Shown: positions 1 through 9,156, numbered from the stretch's first letter. The stretch: 64,000 nt of DNA from an uncultured Spirochaetales bacterium (GCA_949300325.1 CASGDQ010000054.1:1-64000); one strand, 5' to 3'. The notes: a model not told the origin generated them from the letters alone. A program made the numbers and translations.

Positions 1-3
1 CCT

Positions 4-116
4 CCTGGTGGCCATAGCGGAGTGGAAATACACGTTCCCATCCCGAACACGTAAGTAAAACGCTCCCGCGCCGATGGTACTGCAGCTCGTCTGTGGGAGA
101 GTAGGTCGCTGCCAGG
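4..116 (+). rRNA. rrf: 5S ribosomal RNA
   Basis: The first bases carry a complete 5S rRNA: the 5' arm CCTGGTGGCC pairs with the 3' arm ending GCTGCCAGG, and the internal CCCATCCCGAACACG and GGGAGAGTAGG segments are the standard loop A/B and helix IV/V sequences. 5S is normally the last gene of a 16S-23S-5S operon, so the 23S gene is expected just upstream of this window. A T-run follows the 3' end directly. The exact ends are set by the helix I pairing and could move by 1-3 bases. Confidence 0.96.
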
Positions 117-155
117 TTTTTTTTTGCTCTTTCCCTTTTTATTTATATTTATTTC

Positions 156-178
156 GAGCCATTTTTGGCTCTTTTTTT
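156..178 (+). terminator. Intrinsic terminator after the rRNA operon
   Basis: Stem GAGCCA (156-161) and TGGCTC (166-171) with a TTTT loop, followed by seven T. It lies 40 bases after 5S and is preceded by a second T-rich stretch at 117-125. Confidence 0.85.
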
Positions 179-406
179 ATTTATTTTCAAGTTATGCTGC
201 TTATTACAAAAACATAAAGCTAGCAAGCATTTTATGTTCTAGAAAAGACTTCTTTTTTGGTTAGGTTGTATAAGTATAAATATATTTGTTTTTGTATGAT
301 ATTTATATTTTATAATAGCTATTTTAAATTATTTTACTATAAATATAGTATAAATATAATTAAATATAGCCTTTAAATTTGTACAATGGAAAAGCATCCA
401 TTCTTA
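179..406. other. AT-rich intergenic region
   Basis: Very AT-rich gap between the rRNA terminator and the first protein gene. It holds a hairpin with AT-only arms (AACATAAA near 208 and TTTATGTT near 229) and no credible open reading frame. No operator motif was recognised. The last bases of the gap hold the promoter listed next. Confidence 0.6.
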
Positions 407-415
407 TGCTATTAT
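407..415 (+). promoter_or_regulatory. Extended -10 promoter of the DegT-like gene
   Basis: TGC followed by TATTAT is an extended -10 element. The expected start point is at about 421-423, which is the ATG itself, and no Shine-Dalgarno sequence lies in front of that ATG. The transcript would be leaderless or nearly so. No good -35 is seen, which an extended -10 tolerates. Confidence 0.45.
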
Positions 416-422
416 CTAAAGC

Positions 423-1454
423 ATGGCTTTGATCAGATATACAAAACCCACCTTGACGCGCAAGGATATGGATGCTGTATTGCAGACTATGGTGGATGAA
501 AAGATCGGTCCCGGAGAGAAAAGAAGGGAGTTTTTGAAATTGTTTGCCGCCTATGTAGGAAAAAAAGACGGCATTGCACTCAGAAACTTTTATGATGTCA
601 TACGTTATTCTCTTATGTCCCTTCCTCTTTCACAAGGGGATGCTGTTGCTTTGTCTGTACTTTCTCCTAAGGTATACGAACTAGCTATAAAGGATATTGG
701 ATGCAAGTGCTATTTCACAGATACCGATGATTATTCATTGCCAAAGACGGAAGATGTAAAAAATTCCTTAAATGAGGGAGTCAAGGCTCTTTTGATTTAT
801 GAGCCGCTTGGATCTATTTCAAAGTCTGCAGAAGAATATAAGGAACTTGGTATTCCAATAATTGAGGATGTATCTGAAAGCCTTGGTTCTTCTTTTGGAG
901 ACTTCCGGGCCGGAGGAATTGGAGATATTGTCATTTCTTCTTTTGAAGAAGATGGAATAATCTCAACCGCAGGAGGGGCCATCGCTGTCTCTGATAAGCA
1001 GGAATTCATTGAAAATCTTAAAAACCAGGCGGAAAAGGTGAAAAGATACTCGGATCTTCCTGATATGAATGCATCGTTAGGAATTGTACAGCTGATGAAA
1101 ATAGAGCAAACCCTTCAAAGAAGGAATGAGATATTCAAAGCTTATATGCAGTCTTTGATGAAAGGTGAGGGGAAAAGCTTTTTAAGCAACAACATCAATT
1201 TCATTGCAAATGGCTATACATTCCCCGTTATAATCGAAACAAGAGTTGACGATGCTTTGGAATTTGCGAAAAAATACGGGATAGAAGCCAAGAGGAATTT
1301 CACAACAGCTGTAGGAAGCCGTTATTTGGATAAGATCGACCGGTATCCGAATGCTATTCCTGCACTTTCAAGATGCATATCTTTTCCTCTTTATCCCTTT
1401 TTAAAAAGTACGGATGTTGATAACATAGAAAAAGTTCTCAGACATATCGGCTAA
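423..1454 (+). CDS. DegT/DnrJ/EryC1/StrS-fold protein lacking the PLP lysine
   Basis: 343 residues that follow the sugar-aminotransferase (DegT) fold from end to end: N-terminal KPTLTRKDMDAV, then IIEDVSESLGSSFGD with the cofactor-binding Asp149, then a glycine pair at 184-185. In active members the loop after SxF carries the Schiff-base lysine (pattern SFxxxKxxTTGEGG). Here the loop is SSFEEDGIISTAGG (172-185), with neither the lysine nor the histidine that replaces it in ColD-type dehydratases. The family makes amino sugars, but this copy is probably not a transaminase, so its role is unknown. Its end is 11 bp before nadK and the two may be co-transcribed. The start at 423 is supported by the conserved N-terminus, although it has no ribosome binding site. 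Confidence 0.8.
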   Translation: MALIRYTKPTLTRKDMDAVLQTMVDEKIGPGEKRREFLKLFAAYVGKKDGIALRNFYDVIRYSLMSLPLSQGDAVALSVLSPKVYELAIKDIGCKCYFTDTDDYSLPKTEDVKNSLNEGVKALLIYEPLGSISKSAEEYKELGIPIIEDVSESLGSSFGDFRAGGIGDIVISSFEEDGIISTAGGAIAVSDKQEFIENLKNQAEKVKRYSDLPDMNASLGIVQLMKIEQTLQRRNEIFKAYMQSLMKGEGKSFLSNNINFIANGYTFPVIIETRVDDALEFAKKYGIEAKRNFTTAVGSRYLDKIDRYPNAIPALSRCISFPLYPFLKSTDVDNIEKVLRHIG

Positions 1455-1465
1455 GGAGGTTTTCT

Positions 1466-2317
1466 TTGCAGCTCAAGAATGTAATGATCATTGCCAATGG
1501 CGCCAAAAAGGAAGCTTTTCCTTTGACTCAGGAGATAGAAAAATATCTTGATGAGAAGGGTATTGCCCACATGTCTGTAATGACAAAAAGCACGGATGAT
1601 GAGATAAGCATCCCCCAAAGCGTGAATTTTGTAATTTCCCTTGGCGGTGATGGCACGGTTTTATATGTGGCAAGAAAAGTGCATGAGCTTGGACTTCCGA
1701 TCCTTCCTGTCAATCTCGGCACCTTTGGCTATATTACAGAGGTTGCCAAAAACGAATGGCAGGAGGCTCTTGAGCATTTTGTTAAGACAGGGGAAAACCT
1801 TTCCCGGCGCCTGATGCTTAAAGTCCATATAAATAGAAAAGGAAAAAGGGTTTTTTCTTCTTATGCATTGAATGAGGCCACAATAAGCAGCAGTGGAATA
1901 AGCAAGGTTGTGAAGCTGGAGCTCCTTTTGGACAACACGCTGGCAGGCTTGTTCAAAGCTGACGGTTTGATTGTGGCGACCCCCACAGGCTCCACCGGTT
2001 ACAGCCTTGCCGCAGGAGGTCCGATACTCAGTGCAGACATGAGCGCTTTCATCATCACACCGATCTGTCCGTTCACGCTTTCCAACCGCCCCCTTGTGAC
2101 AGGAAGTGAAACCTGCTGCACCGTAAGGGTCGCCGAGGGGCAAAGGACCGATCTTGTATTGTCTGTGGATGGACAAAGCGCTTTCATGCTTTATGAGAAA
2201 GATGAGGTTGTTATCGAGAAATCCAGGAGCAAGGCGCTTCTAGTCACCAGCCGGAGGAGAAATTATACAGAGGTCATCAGGGATAAGCTCAACTGGTCGG
2301 GGGAATTCCATGCTTGA
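1466..2317 (+). CDS. nadK: NAD kinase
   Basis: Cytosolic enzyme phosphorylating NAD to NADP. The 283-residue product shows the family signature GGDGT (SLGGDGTVLYVAR), NLGTFGYI, and the GSTGYSLAAGGPI segment that shapes the substrate pocket. The start is a TTG at 1466 with a strong AAGGAGGT at 1453-1460; the first ATG is five codons further in with poorer spacing. The 3' end overlaps recN by 8 bp, and nadK-recN adjacency is common in bacteria, so translational coupling is likely. Confidence 0.95.
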   Translation: MQLKNVMIIANGAKKEAFPLTQEIEKYLDEKGIAHMSVMTKSTDDEISIPQSVNFVISLGGDGTVLYVARKVHELGLPILPVNLGTFGYITEVAKNEWQEALEHFVKTGENLSRRLMLKVHINRKGKRVFSSYALNEATISSSGISKVVKLELLLDNTLAGLFKADGLIVATPTGSTGYSLAAGGPILSADMSAFIITPICPFTLSNRPLVTGSETCCTVRVAEGQRTDLVLSVDGQSAFMLYEKDEVVIEKSRSKALLVTSRRRNYTEVIRDKLNWSGEFHA

Positions 2318-3953
2318 ACACATACATATAAAGAATTTTGTACTTATTCCTAATCTTGAACTAGATTTCAATTCCGGGCTTACTGTCCTTACAGGCGAGA
2401 CAGGAAGCGGAAAATCCATAATCCTTGGCGCCTTATCCCTTCTTTTAGGAGGAAAAGCCGATAAGGATAGCATCAGGTTGGGCTGTGACAGCGCAGAGAT
2501 CAGCGGTATTTTTTCCACTCAGAACAATAAGATTCTGGATATTCTGGATGAAATGGGTATCAGCCATGAGGATGGCAGGATACTTATTCGCAGGGTGGTC
2601 AGGAGTTCTGGGCGAAACCATTATTCTGTAAACGGGATGAATATAACCCTGCAGGAGGGATCTGCACTTTCAGATCTTCTTGTGGATATTACGAGCCAGC
2701 ATTCAAACCAGAGCCTTTTAAAACGCGATACACAGCTGCAGGCTCTTGACCGCAGTGCAGGCAATCTCCAGCTCTTAGAAGAGTATTCTGCCGGATGGGG
2801 TGTGCTTAAAGAGCTCGAAAAACGCCGTGCGGAATATGAGGAGCAGGTAGAGAAGGCAATATCGGACAGGGAGTATAACGAGTTCTGTTTCAATGAATTG
2901 GAAAAGGCAGGATTGGAGATAGGCGAGGATGAAAAGCTGAAGGAGGAATTGGAGATATCTTCTTCTTTTGAATTTCTTTCAGAACAGCTTTCAGTCATGA
3001 GAGGAGAACTTGAGAAAGCTGCAACAAGCCTTTCTGATTCCCTAGCTATTCTTCACCGGTGCATGAAGAAAGACCCACGGCTATCCGTTTATGAGTCGCG
3101 GTTGGAGTCGGATGGGATAGATGTTGATGATTTAAAGCAGGAGATGGCCTCATATCTTTCATCCTACAGCTTTGATCCATATGAACTGGAGGAAAAGAAT
3201 TCCCGCTTAGCTCTGATCCAAAGGTTGAAGAAGAAGTATGGCGGCAGCATTGAGAGTGCTAAAAAGAGGATGGATGAGCTATCTGAGCTTCTTTCCTTGG
3301 CAAATGACAGCGAGTCTTGTCTTCTTGAAATTTCAAAGGATATTGAAAAGCAGAATGAGAAGCTTCTTTTCTTAGCAGATAAATTGCATGAGAAGAGAGC
3401 TTCAGAGGCTCAAAAGCTTTCTAAGCAGATAACCTCAATTCTTAATACGCTTGCGATGGATCAGGCGGTATTTGAAATAACATTATCTCCTGTTTCTCTA
3501 AATGCCCATGGAAGGGATGAAGTACACTTCATGATTGCTGCAAACAAGGGTGAGAAAAAAAGCGGAATTGAGAATACTGCAAGCGGAGGAGAACTTTCTC
3601 GCTTGATGCTGGCATTAAAGAGCGCCCTAGGTGGGGATGACGATGTCGCTACCATGGTTTTTGATGAGATCGATGCCGGCATCGGAGGCCTTACGGCTGC
3701 CAATGTCGCTTCCCAGCTTAAGAAGCTTTCATCAAAACATCAGGTGATAGTCATAACCCATCTTGCCCAGATTGCAAGCAAGGCTGACCATCACCTCCTT
3801 GTTTCCAAATCGGTTGTCGCAGAAAGGACGGAGACCGATGTATTTCCATTGGATGGAAAAAAGCGGATAGAGGAGATTGCAAGGCTATTAAGCGGCAATG
3901 TGAATGATATCTCGCTCCAGCATGCAAGATCGCTACTCGAAATTGAGGGCTGA
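2310..3953 (+). CDS. recN: DNA repair protein RecN
   Basis: SMC-like ATPase that acts early in double-strand break repair. The 547 residues are typical in length. Walker A is GETGSGKS near residue 30, with the N-terminal MLEHIHIKNFVLIPNLEL characteristic of RecN. A long coiled coil fills the middle (about 160-380), then the C-terminal half-ATPase with ASGGELSRLMLALK (signature) and VFDEIDAGIGG (Walker B), ending in the VITHLAQIAS switch region. It overlaps nadK at the start, and its last 21 bp overlap the end of the convergent GH57 gene. Confidence 0.96.
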   Translation: MLEHIHIKNFVLIPNLELDFNSGLTVLTGETGSGKSIILGALSLLLGGKADKDSIRLGCDSAEISGIFSTQNNKILDILDEMGISHEDGRILIRRVVRSSGRNHYSVNGMNITLQEGSALSDLLVDITSQHSNQSLLKRDTQLQALDRSAGNLQLLEEYSAGWGVLKELEKRRAEYEEQVEKAISDREYNEFCFNELEKAGLEIGEDEKLKEELEISSSFEFLSEQLSVMRGELEKAATSLSDSLAILHRCMKKDPRLSVYESRLESDGIDVDDLKQEMASYLSSYSFDPYELEEKNSRLALIQRLKKKYGGSIESAKKRMDELSELLSLANDSESCLLEISKDIEKQNEKLLFLADKLHEKRASEAQKLSKQITSILNTLAMDQAVFEITLSPVSLNAHGRDEVHFMIAANKGEKKSGIENTASGGELSRLMLALKSALGGDDDVATMVFDEIDAGIGGLTAANVASQLKKLSSKHQVIVITHLAQIASKADHHLLVSKSVVAERTETDVFPLDGKKRIEEIARLLSGNVNDISLQHARSLLEIEG

Positions 3954-6260
3954 AGAGATTTTTCTCAGTTCGTTTCTATCTAAATCTGCATCCATTATGC
4001 CAGTATAATAGGGGTATACGGAATTCTGAAGTTCTGTGGTTTCCGGTTCATAACCATGCCTGCGGGCAAGATCCAGCAGCGCTAGGATTGCGGATGCCTT
4101 TTCCTCATCAAGCCCTTCTTTTGCAACTCTTTTACCCATTTTCTGAAGGTATCTTGAGAAAATCCTTTGTATCATGTCGCTCTCATCCTTTCTTCCTGTC
4201 TTCTTTATGAATTCGATGAGAGTATCAAGCTTTATGCAGTCGCTTTCATCAAGAGGGGTTTTTATCGAGGAGACAAGCATCGATTTGATGATTTTAAGAG
4301 CAACACCAAGATTTTCCACAGTTTCCGTTTCTATTGGCATGTATTTATTGCTTTTTACAAGGAGCGAGTAATGGAAAACAGAAGCGCTCATACCTTCTAT
4401 TTCGTTATAGGTGATTTGATTCATCGAATCGTCAATCCATCTGTAGCACATGTAAATAAGCAGCAATGGTATGTCGCTGTTTGTTATCCTGAGCCTATTT
4501 ATCCTGTTTGAACCCTCTTTTTTCTTTGTAATATATAAATTTATTCCAGTCCCAATGGTACTTGAGGAAAAGATTGAGAAGACATACTCTTCTGTAGTTG
4601 CGGTATTTTTGACACTTATCTCAAAATTCTTGCTTCCGGCATTTTCCGCTTTCGTAAGGATGAAATGGCCATACCTGTCCGTAAATTCAAACGGAGGTGC
4701 GAAATTGCGGTTCAGGTAGAAGCATAATGCCGCTTCGCTTTCCCCAGAGATTCCTTGCATCTCTTCTTCCGCAATTTGCATTCCGTCTCCTTGCGCCTTG
4801 ATATTGCTTTTTGCACCGCGCAGCGTCGAAAGGAACGGAAGAAGGAGATCCCCTTCATAAAAATTCTGGAATATTGAGATGGAGTAGAGCGCGGTCTTTA
4901 TTATCTGCCTTGTCTCGGCTGAAGAGATATCGGCATAGTTATAACCTGACGAGGTATATGACAGATGCTTGTTCTTCATTGCAGAAAGCAGCATTGCGGC
5001 TTTTTTGAAATCATCTCTTTTTAGTCCGTAGTTTGCTTGGAGATAGGAGAGGAACTCATCGGTGGACATGCAATTGCAAAACAGTTTTCCTGCTTCCTTT
5101 AAAAGAATGGAAGAAGTTATCCGATCTGAAAACATCCTCTCTGTTTCCTTGGAAAATATTTCATCCGTCTTTATAAAAAGCTCGTCCATCGCTTTCCTTA
5201 ATGGAGAACGCCATTTCTGATTCCAATCTGGAACTGAAATTGTGGAGCATCCGCAATCCGAATACCACTTGGCAAGACCGTGGCTGCATGACCAGGAGGT
5301 GCCTTTGCCATCGCTGCCACGTTTTAAAACCGCTATCCTCTTTGCCGGATTTTCATCAAGAAATGCAGAATAGTTTGTGAATGAAAAATCATTTCTTTCC
5401 TTAACTTTCTTTATAAGTGCAGAAAGGGCCATGTCGGCAAAGGGCTCATAATGCCCGTAGATTTCCCCGTCCGTGGCGGTATGTATGAGATCTGAGCCGG
5501 TCTTATTTCTGATTTCAATCAGTTTATCGTAAAGGGTATCTGCACTTCTAAGCATGTGGGAGAAGCTGATTCCTTCCGAAAGCTCCCTGTTGTAGAAGAA
5601 GCAGCTGATTTTTCCCCTGTTCTTCCCTTCAAGGATGAAGCTTTCATTGAAAGGAGCGCCGCATTCTGCCGTATCTATAGTTTTTCCGTCTTCATTTATT
5701 ATTTTTTCGCATTGCCTGGGGGAAAGGATCACATACCTTATTCCGTTTTCGGCAAGAATATCCACAATCCTTTGGTTGATTGCACACTCGGCAAGCCATA
5801 GCCCTTCCGGAGCCCGATCAAAATAATGCATGAAGCTTTCTATGCCCCAGCAGATTTCGAGCTCTGCATCCTGGACTTTATTCAAAGGCAGCACCGAATG
5901 GCTGAAGGTTCCAGCCAAGGCATTCCCATATCCTCTTTGCTTCTTGCTTTCAGCATCGGTATTTTTAATTAGTTCTAGGAAATCTGGATGCTCGCGCTCG
6001 AAAAAGGATAAAAGCGAATGGCTGAAATCGAAGGATATGTCTTCGTAATTGTTAGTAATGGAGAGAATGCGCCCGAAAGGAGAAAGGTATCTCGACCAGG
6101 CATTGGCAAAATAGCAGTCGTGATATATTTTTTCATTCCAGTTCATCCAAGGCTGAGCCAGATCCTGTTTATCTATTACCCCTGTAAGCGGGTTTTCCCT
6201 GTCCATCTGATGAAAGTGGCCGTGGAATATAAGCTTTGTACGCTCACTTTTCGTGTTCAT
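3933..6260 (-). CDS. GH57-family alpha-glucan enzyme with DUF3536 region
   Basis: 775 residues. The N-terminal third is a glycoside hydrolase 57 barrel: FHGHFHQMDRENPLTG is motif 1, and GLWLAECAIN contains Glu158, the expected nucleophile. The remainder matches the long C-terminal DUF3536 extension found on one GH57 subgroup. GH57 enzymes act on alpha-1,4/1,6 glucans (amylase, branching or transferase activity); which of these applies cannot be read from sequence. No signal peptide, so cytoplasmic. It is transcribed away from DUF4912 and the GH57 branching enzyme, which suggests a shared storage-glucan theme. Its 3' end overlaps recN. Confidence 0.85.
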   Translation of the reverse strand: MNTKSERTKLIFHGHFHQMDRENPLTGVIDKQDLAQPWMNWNEKIYHDCYFANAWSRYLSPFGRILSITNNYEDISFDFSHSLLSFFEREHPDFLELIKNTDAESKKQRGYGNALAGTFSHSVLPLNKVQDAELEICWGIESFMHYFDRAPEGLWLAECAINQRIVDILAENGIRYVILSPRQCEKIINEDGKTIDTAECGAPFNESFILEGKNRGKISCFFYNRELSEGISFSHMLRSADTLYDKLIEIRNKTGSDLIHTATDGEIYGHYEPFADMALSALIKKVKERNDFSFTNYSAFLDENPAKRIAVLKRGSDGKGTSWSCSHGLAKWYSDCGCSTISVPDWNQKWRSPLRKAMDELFIKTDEIFSKETERMFSDRITSSILLKEAGKLFCNCMSTDEFLSYLQANYGLKRDDFKKAAMLLSAMKNKHLSYTSSGYNYADISSAETRQIIKTALYSISIFQNFYEGDLLLPFLSTLRGAKSNIKAQGDGMQIAEEEMQGISGESEAALCFYLNRNFAPPFEFTDRYGHFILTKAENAGSKNFEISVKNTATTEEYVFSIFSSSTIGTGINLYITKKKEGSNRINRLRITNSDIPLLLIYMCYRWIDDSMNQITYNEIEGMSASVFHYSLLVKSNKYMPIETETVENLGVALKIIKSMLVSSIKTPLDESDCIKLDTLIEFIKKTGRKDESDMIQRIFSRYLQKMGKRVAKEGLDEEKASAILALLDLARRHGYEPETTELQNSVYPYYTGIMDADLDRNELRKISSALNFE

Positions 6261-6401
6261 GAAGGTATTTTATCACATTTAAGGCAGGATAAAAATTCAA
6301 AATGCTTTATTTATCATTATTATTAGCATCTAAAAAAAGTACTTAGATTGACTAAAGGTTGCGATTTTTAGTAGTCTGTAAAATAGCAAAGGGACTAGCT
6401 G

Positions 6402-7121
6402 ATGATTTTGATAAAAATAGACTCTCTCTCAACGCAGGAACTCAGGAACATAGCCCAGCAGGAAGGAGTTGAAGATTGGGACACGATGTCCCGTACGGAT
6501 CTTATCGCAGTTTTGAAAGACATCTACGAGGAAGATGATGATGTACGTGAGTCGAACAACGTCAACAGGAAATTCTTGTTTGGGATCACGGATTACAGGG
6601 AGATAGACAAAGATGTCGTCGGACTGCCTGGAGTAACTGAGCTTCCGGAGTCATATCCAAACACAGAAATACATCTTTTGTATAAGAACCCATCATGGGC
6701 ATATTGCTATTGGTCTGTAAGCCCTCAGGATATCCAGAAGCTTCAAGACCAGATGGTGGAAGGCCTTGAGCTCAAGATCAGTGTGGAAAAAGAAGGTGTT
6801 GTCGAATCTTTCTCCATACCTGTTTTGCTTGAGGATAGGGAGTGGAATGTCGGACTTCCTACTATCGGAGGAGGTGTCTGCTACTGCTCTTTGGTCGTAA
6901 CTATAGGCGGGGAGGAGCTTGAGCTGGCTCATTCCAACACTCTCAATCTCATCGAAAGCTATTGGCTTGAGCATCCGGAGGAGATGCTTGATAACGACAA
7001 CCTGTTCAAGATTTATCTGTCCCTTCTCACGACAAAGGATGGGGAGCTTGCCCAAAGTCCTCTTGTCAACGAAATCATCAAGAATATGGAAACCGAGGAG
7101 AAGAAGAGATGGAAAAAATGA
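6402..7121 (+). CDS. DUF4912 protein with N-terminal Rho-N-like helix
   Basis: 239 residues. The first 45 (SLSTQELRNIAQQEGVED and on) resemble the small helical Rho N-terminal/SAP-type domain. Residues about 85-200 fit DUF4912, with the landmark LLYKNPSWAYCYWSVS. DUF4912 is repeatedly found next to GH57 branching enzymes and is suspected to serve glucan metabolism, but no biochemical role is established. Start ATG 6402 has AGGGA at 6390-6394. The 3' end overlaps the next gene, so the two are co-transcribed. Confidence 0.85.
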   Translation: MILIKIDSLSTQELRNIAQQEGVEDWDTMSRTDLIAVLKDIYEEDDDVRESNNVNRKFLFGITDYREIDKDVVGLPGVTELPESYPNTEIHLLYKNPSWAYCYWSVSPQDIQKLQDQMVEGLELKISVEKEGVVESFSIPVLLEDREWNVGLPTIGGGVCYCSLVVTIGGEELELAHSNTLNLIESYWLEHPEEMLDNDNLFKIYLSLLTTKDGELAQSPLVNEIIKNMETEEKKRWKK

Positions 7122-8707
7122 AAAACATCAATCTCATGCTGCATGCGCATCTGCCGTATGTCAGACATCTTGAATATCCGAGGTTTTTGGAAGAGGACTG
7201 GCTTTTTGAAAGCCTTAACGAGTCTTATATCCCTATGATGAGGCTGCTTGATCGTCTGGATGCTGAAGGGGTTGCCTATAAGCTTACCCTTTGTTTTTCA
7301 CCGACGCTTTTGACCATGCTTTCCGACAAGAGCCTTTCTGACAGATTCAAGAATTATATGGATCTGCATATCGAGCTTGGCAGGAAGGAGGTTTCCCGTC
7401 TTTCTGATACTCCAGAACTTCAGGCCCTTGCCAAAAAGTATCTTTCTGATTTGGAAAGCAATCTCGAATTTTATGTCGGAAATGGAGACAGCATAATCCC
7501 TGTAGTCAAGCGCCTAGCAGAGAAGGGCAGGATCGAGCTGATGACAACTGCGGCAACTCATGCCTATCTTCCTCTTTATCGGGAATATCCTACAGCGATA
7601 AAGGCACAGGTAAGCCTCGGAATAAGCACCTTCAAAGATGTATTCGGTTTTTCTCCCCGTGGATTTTGGCTTCCTGAATGCGGTTATTATCCTGGTCTTG
7701 ACCAGGTTCTTTCGGATTATGGCATAAATTACTGCCAGCTTCCGAGCCATGCAGTGCTCTCTGCCCGGGATAAAAGCATAGGAGGAGGATATCTTCCTGT
7801 TGAACTGCCCAGCTCTCTTAAAGGCTTTGTCCGCGACTGGAGCATTACGAGCCTCATATGGTCGAATGTTTCAGGATATCCTTGCGATGTCGATTACAGG
7901 GAATTTTATAGGGATATCGGCTATGACCTTCCCATGGAATACATCAGGCCGTACATCCACGAGCCTGAAGTAAGGGTTTTTACCGGATTCAAGTATTTTG
8001 CAATAACCGGAAAAACCGATGAGAAAGTATATTACGATCCTAAGAAGGCAGAAAAGAAGATCCTGTTGCATGTGGATAATTTCCTATATCATATCGACCG
8101 CAAAGCTCTCATGCTTTCTGCAATGGGAATTGAGGAGCCGTTCTTCAACCTATGTTACGATGTGGAGCTGTTTGGACATAGATGGTATGAGGGAATAGCA
8201 TTTTTGGAGGAGTTCTTAAGGCGGACATCAGCATGCAAGTCAAGCCGTCTTGTGCTTCCTACGGAGGTCCTTGAGAACAAGGGACAGAAATTCGATCCTC
8301 TCTTTGTCAATGATTGTTCCTGGGGTCGGGGAGGGTATTCCGATACTTGGCTGGATGGATCCAACGTATGGATTTACCGCCATATACACCAGGCTATAGA
8401 GAGGATGGAGGAGCTTACCACAAGATTCCCGGACCAAGGATCGCTTAAAGGCAGGTTCTTAAACCAGGCATCAAGGGAAGTGCTGCTTGCCATGAGCTCT
8501 GACTGGCCGTATATAATGCACGACCAGACAAGTGTCACCTATGCAGAAAAGAGATTGAGAAACCATTTGGGATCTTTCAATGTGGTCTATTCATCGATGT
8601 GCAAGAACACAGTAAACACCGAATGGCTTATAAAAGCGGAAAAGAGGAATCAGATATTCCCTAATATCGATTATAATCTTTTCAATCCAGAAATGCTGGA
8701 TAAGTAA
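7109..8707 (+). CDS. GH57 1,4-alpha-glucan branching enzyme (DUF1957 type)
   Basis: 532 residues. N-terminal LMLHAHLPYVRH is GH57 motif 1. GFWLPECGYYPG gives Glu190 as the probable nucleophile, and CYDVELFGHRW gives Asp351 as the probable acid/base; both fit GH57 branching enzymes. The C-terminal part is the DUF1957 helical domain with conserved aromatic residues. It would introduce alpha-1,6 branches into glycogen-like polymer in the cytoplasm. An alternative start at 7118 overlaps the DUF4912 stop as ATGA. A strong terminator follows. Confidence 0.9.
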   Translation: MEKMKNINLMLHAHLPYVRHLEYPRFLEEDWLFESLNESYIPMMRLLDRLDAEGVAYKLTLCFSPTLLTMLSDKSLSDRFKNYMDLHIELGRKEVSRLSDTPELQALAKKYLSDLESNLEFYVGNGDSIIPVVKRLAEKGRIELMTTAATHAYLPLYREYPTAIKAQVSLGISTFKDVFGFSPRGFWLPECGYYPGLDQVLSDYGINYCQLPSHAVLSARDKSIGGGYLPVELPSSLKGFVRDWSITSLIWSNVSGYPCDVDYREFYRDIGYDLPMEYIRPYIHEPEVRVFTGFKYFAITGKTDEKVYYDPKKAEKKILLHVDNFLYHIDRKALMLSAMGIEEPFFNLCYDVELFGHRWYEGIAFLEEFLRRTSACKSSRLVLPTEVLENKGQKFDPLFVNDCSWGRGGYSDTWLDGSNVWIYRHIHQAIERMEELTTRFPDQGSLKGRFLNQASREVLLAMSSDWPYIMHDQTSVTYAEKRLRNHLGSFNVVYSSMCKNTVNTEWLIKAEKRNQIFPNIDYNLFNPEMLDK

Positions 8708-8716
8708 AACACGATT

Positions 8717-8752
8717 AAAATGCCTTGGCAAGGGGCCAAGGCATTTTGCTTT
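8717..8752 (+). terminator. Intrinsic terminator after the GH57 gene
   Basis: Twelve-base perfect stem AAAATGCCTTGG (8717-8728) with CCAAGGCATTTT (8736-8747), then a short T-rich tail. Confidence 0.85.
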
Positions 8753-9091
8753 AAAAATTCTTTTTCTCTCTGAAGAATGTTTTTTTGCATAATCAGATTC
8801 AATTTATTGATTTTTTATTGTACATTCCATCCTGTTTTTATTTGGTTTTTTTCAATTAAAAACTACTGACGGCATGAAACTCTTTTCAATTTATATAAAA
8901 GTAGAAAAATAAATTTCTATAAAACTGAAGATTTCGATTCATTTTTTTAGAATATAGAATAAATTTATTATTAAATTAAGTTATTCATAAAAACCTGTGC
9001 TATAAGTCGATTTTTAATTTCTTATATCATTGCAATTGTATTTTATATTTGAAGCAATATTTGAAAGCCGACAAATATTTTAGTTTTTTAG
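8753..9091. other. AT-rich gap upstream of the division cluster
   Basis: About 340 bp with no open reading frame of note, strongly AT-rich with several A and T tracts. No DnaA boxes, tRNA or hairpin with a GC stem was seen. It probably serves as the upstream region of the mraZ promoter. Confidence 0.5.
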
Positions 9092-9120
9092 TTGCAATAA
9101 ATCCCATCTTGGTGTAACTT
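9092..9120 (+). promoter_or_regulatory. Possible sigma-70 promoter of the mraZ operon
   Basis: TTGCAA (9092-9097), a 17-base spacer and TAACTT (9115-9120). The -10 is weak, but its position directly in front of the MraZ-box array is what is expected for the autoregulated mra promoter. Confidence 0.4.
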
Positions 9121-9156
9121 AGTGGATAGAAGTGGTAGCAATTCCCAGAAAGTGGT
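9121..9156 (+). promoter_or_regulatory. MraZ-box-like direct repeat array
   Basis: AGTGGA at 9121, AGTGGT at 9131 and AGTGGT at 9151 lie in one 10-bp register (the slot at 9141 is degenerate), 7 to 42 bp before the mraZ start. MraZ proteins are known to bind short direct repeats with a GTGG/TGGG core at about 10-bp spacing just upstream of their own gene. Autoregulation of the cluster by MraZ is therefore likely. Repeat and spacing are seen; binding is inferred. Confidence 0.65.

Noticed and set aside
8753-9091. Replication origin in the AT-rich gap before mraZ
   Set aside because: No DnaA boxes of the TTATNCACA type and no dnaA or dnaN neighbour; AT-richness alone is not enough.
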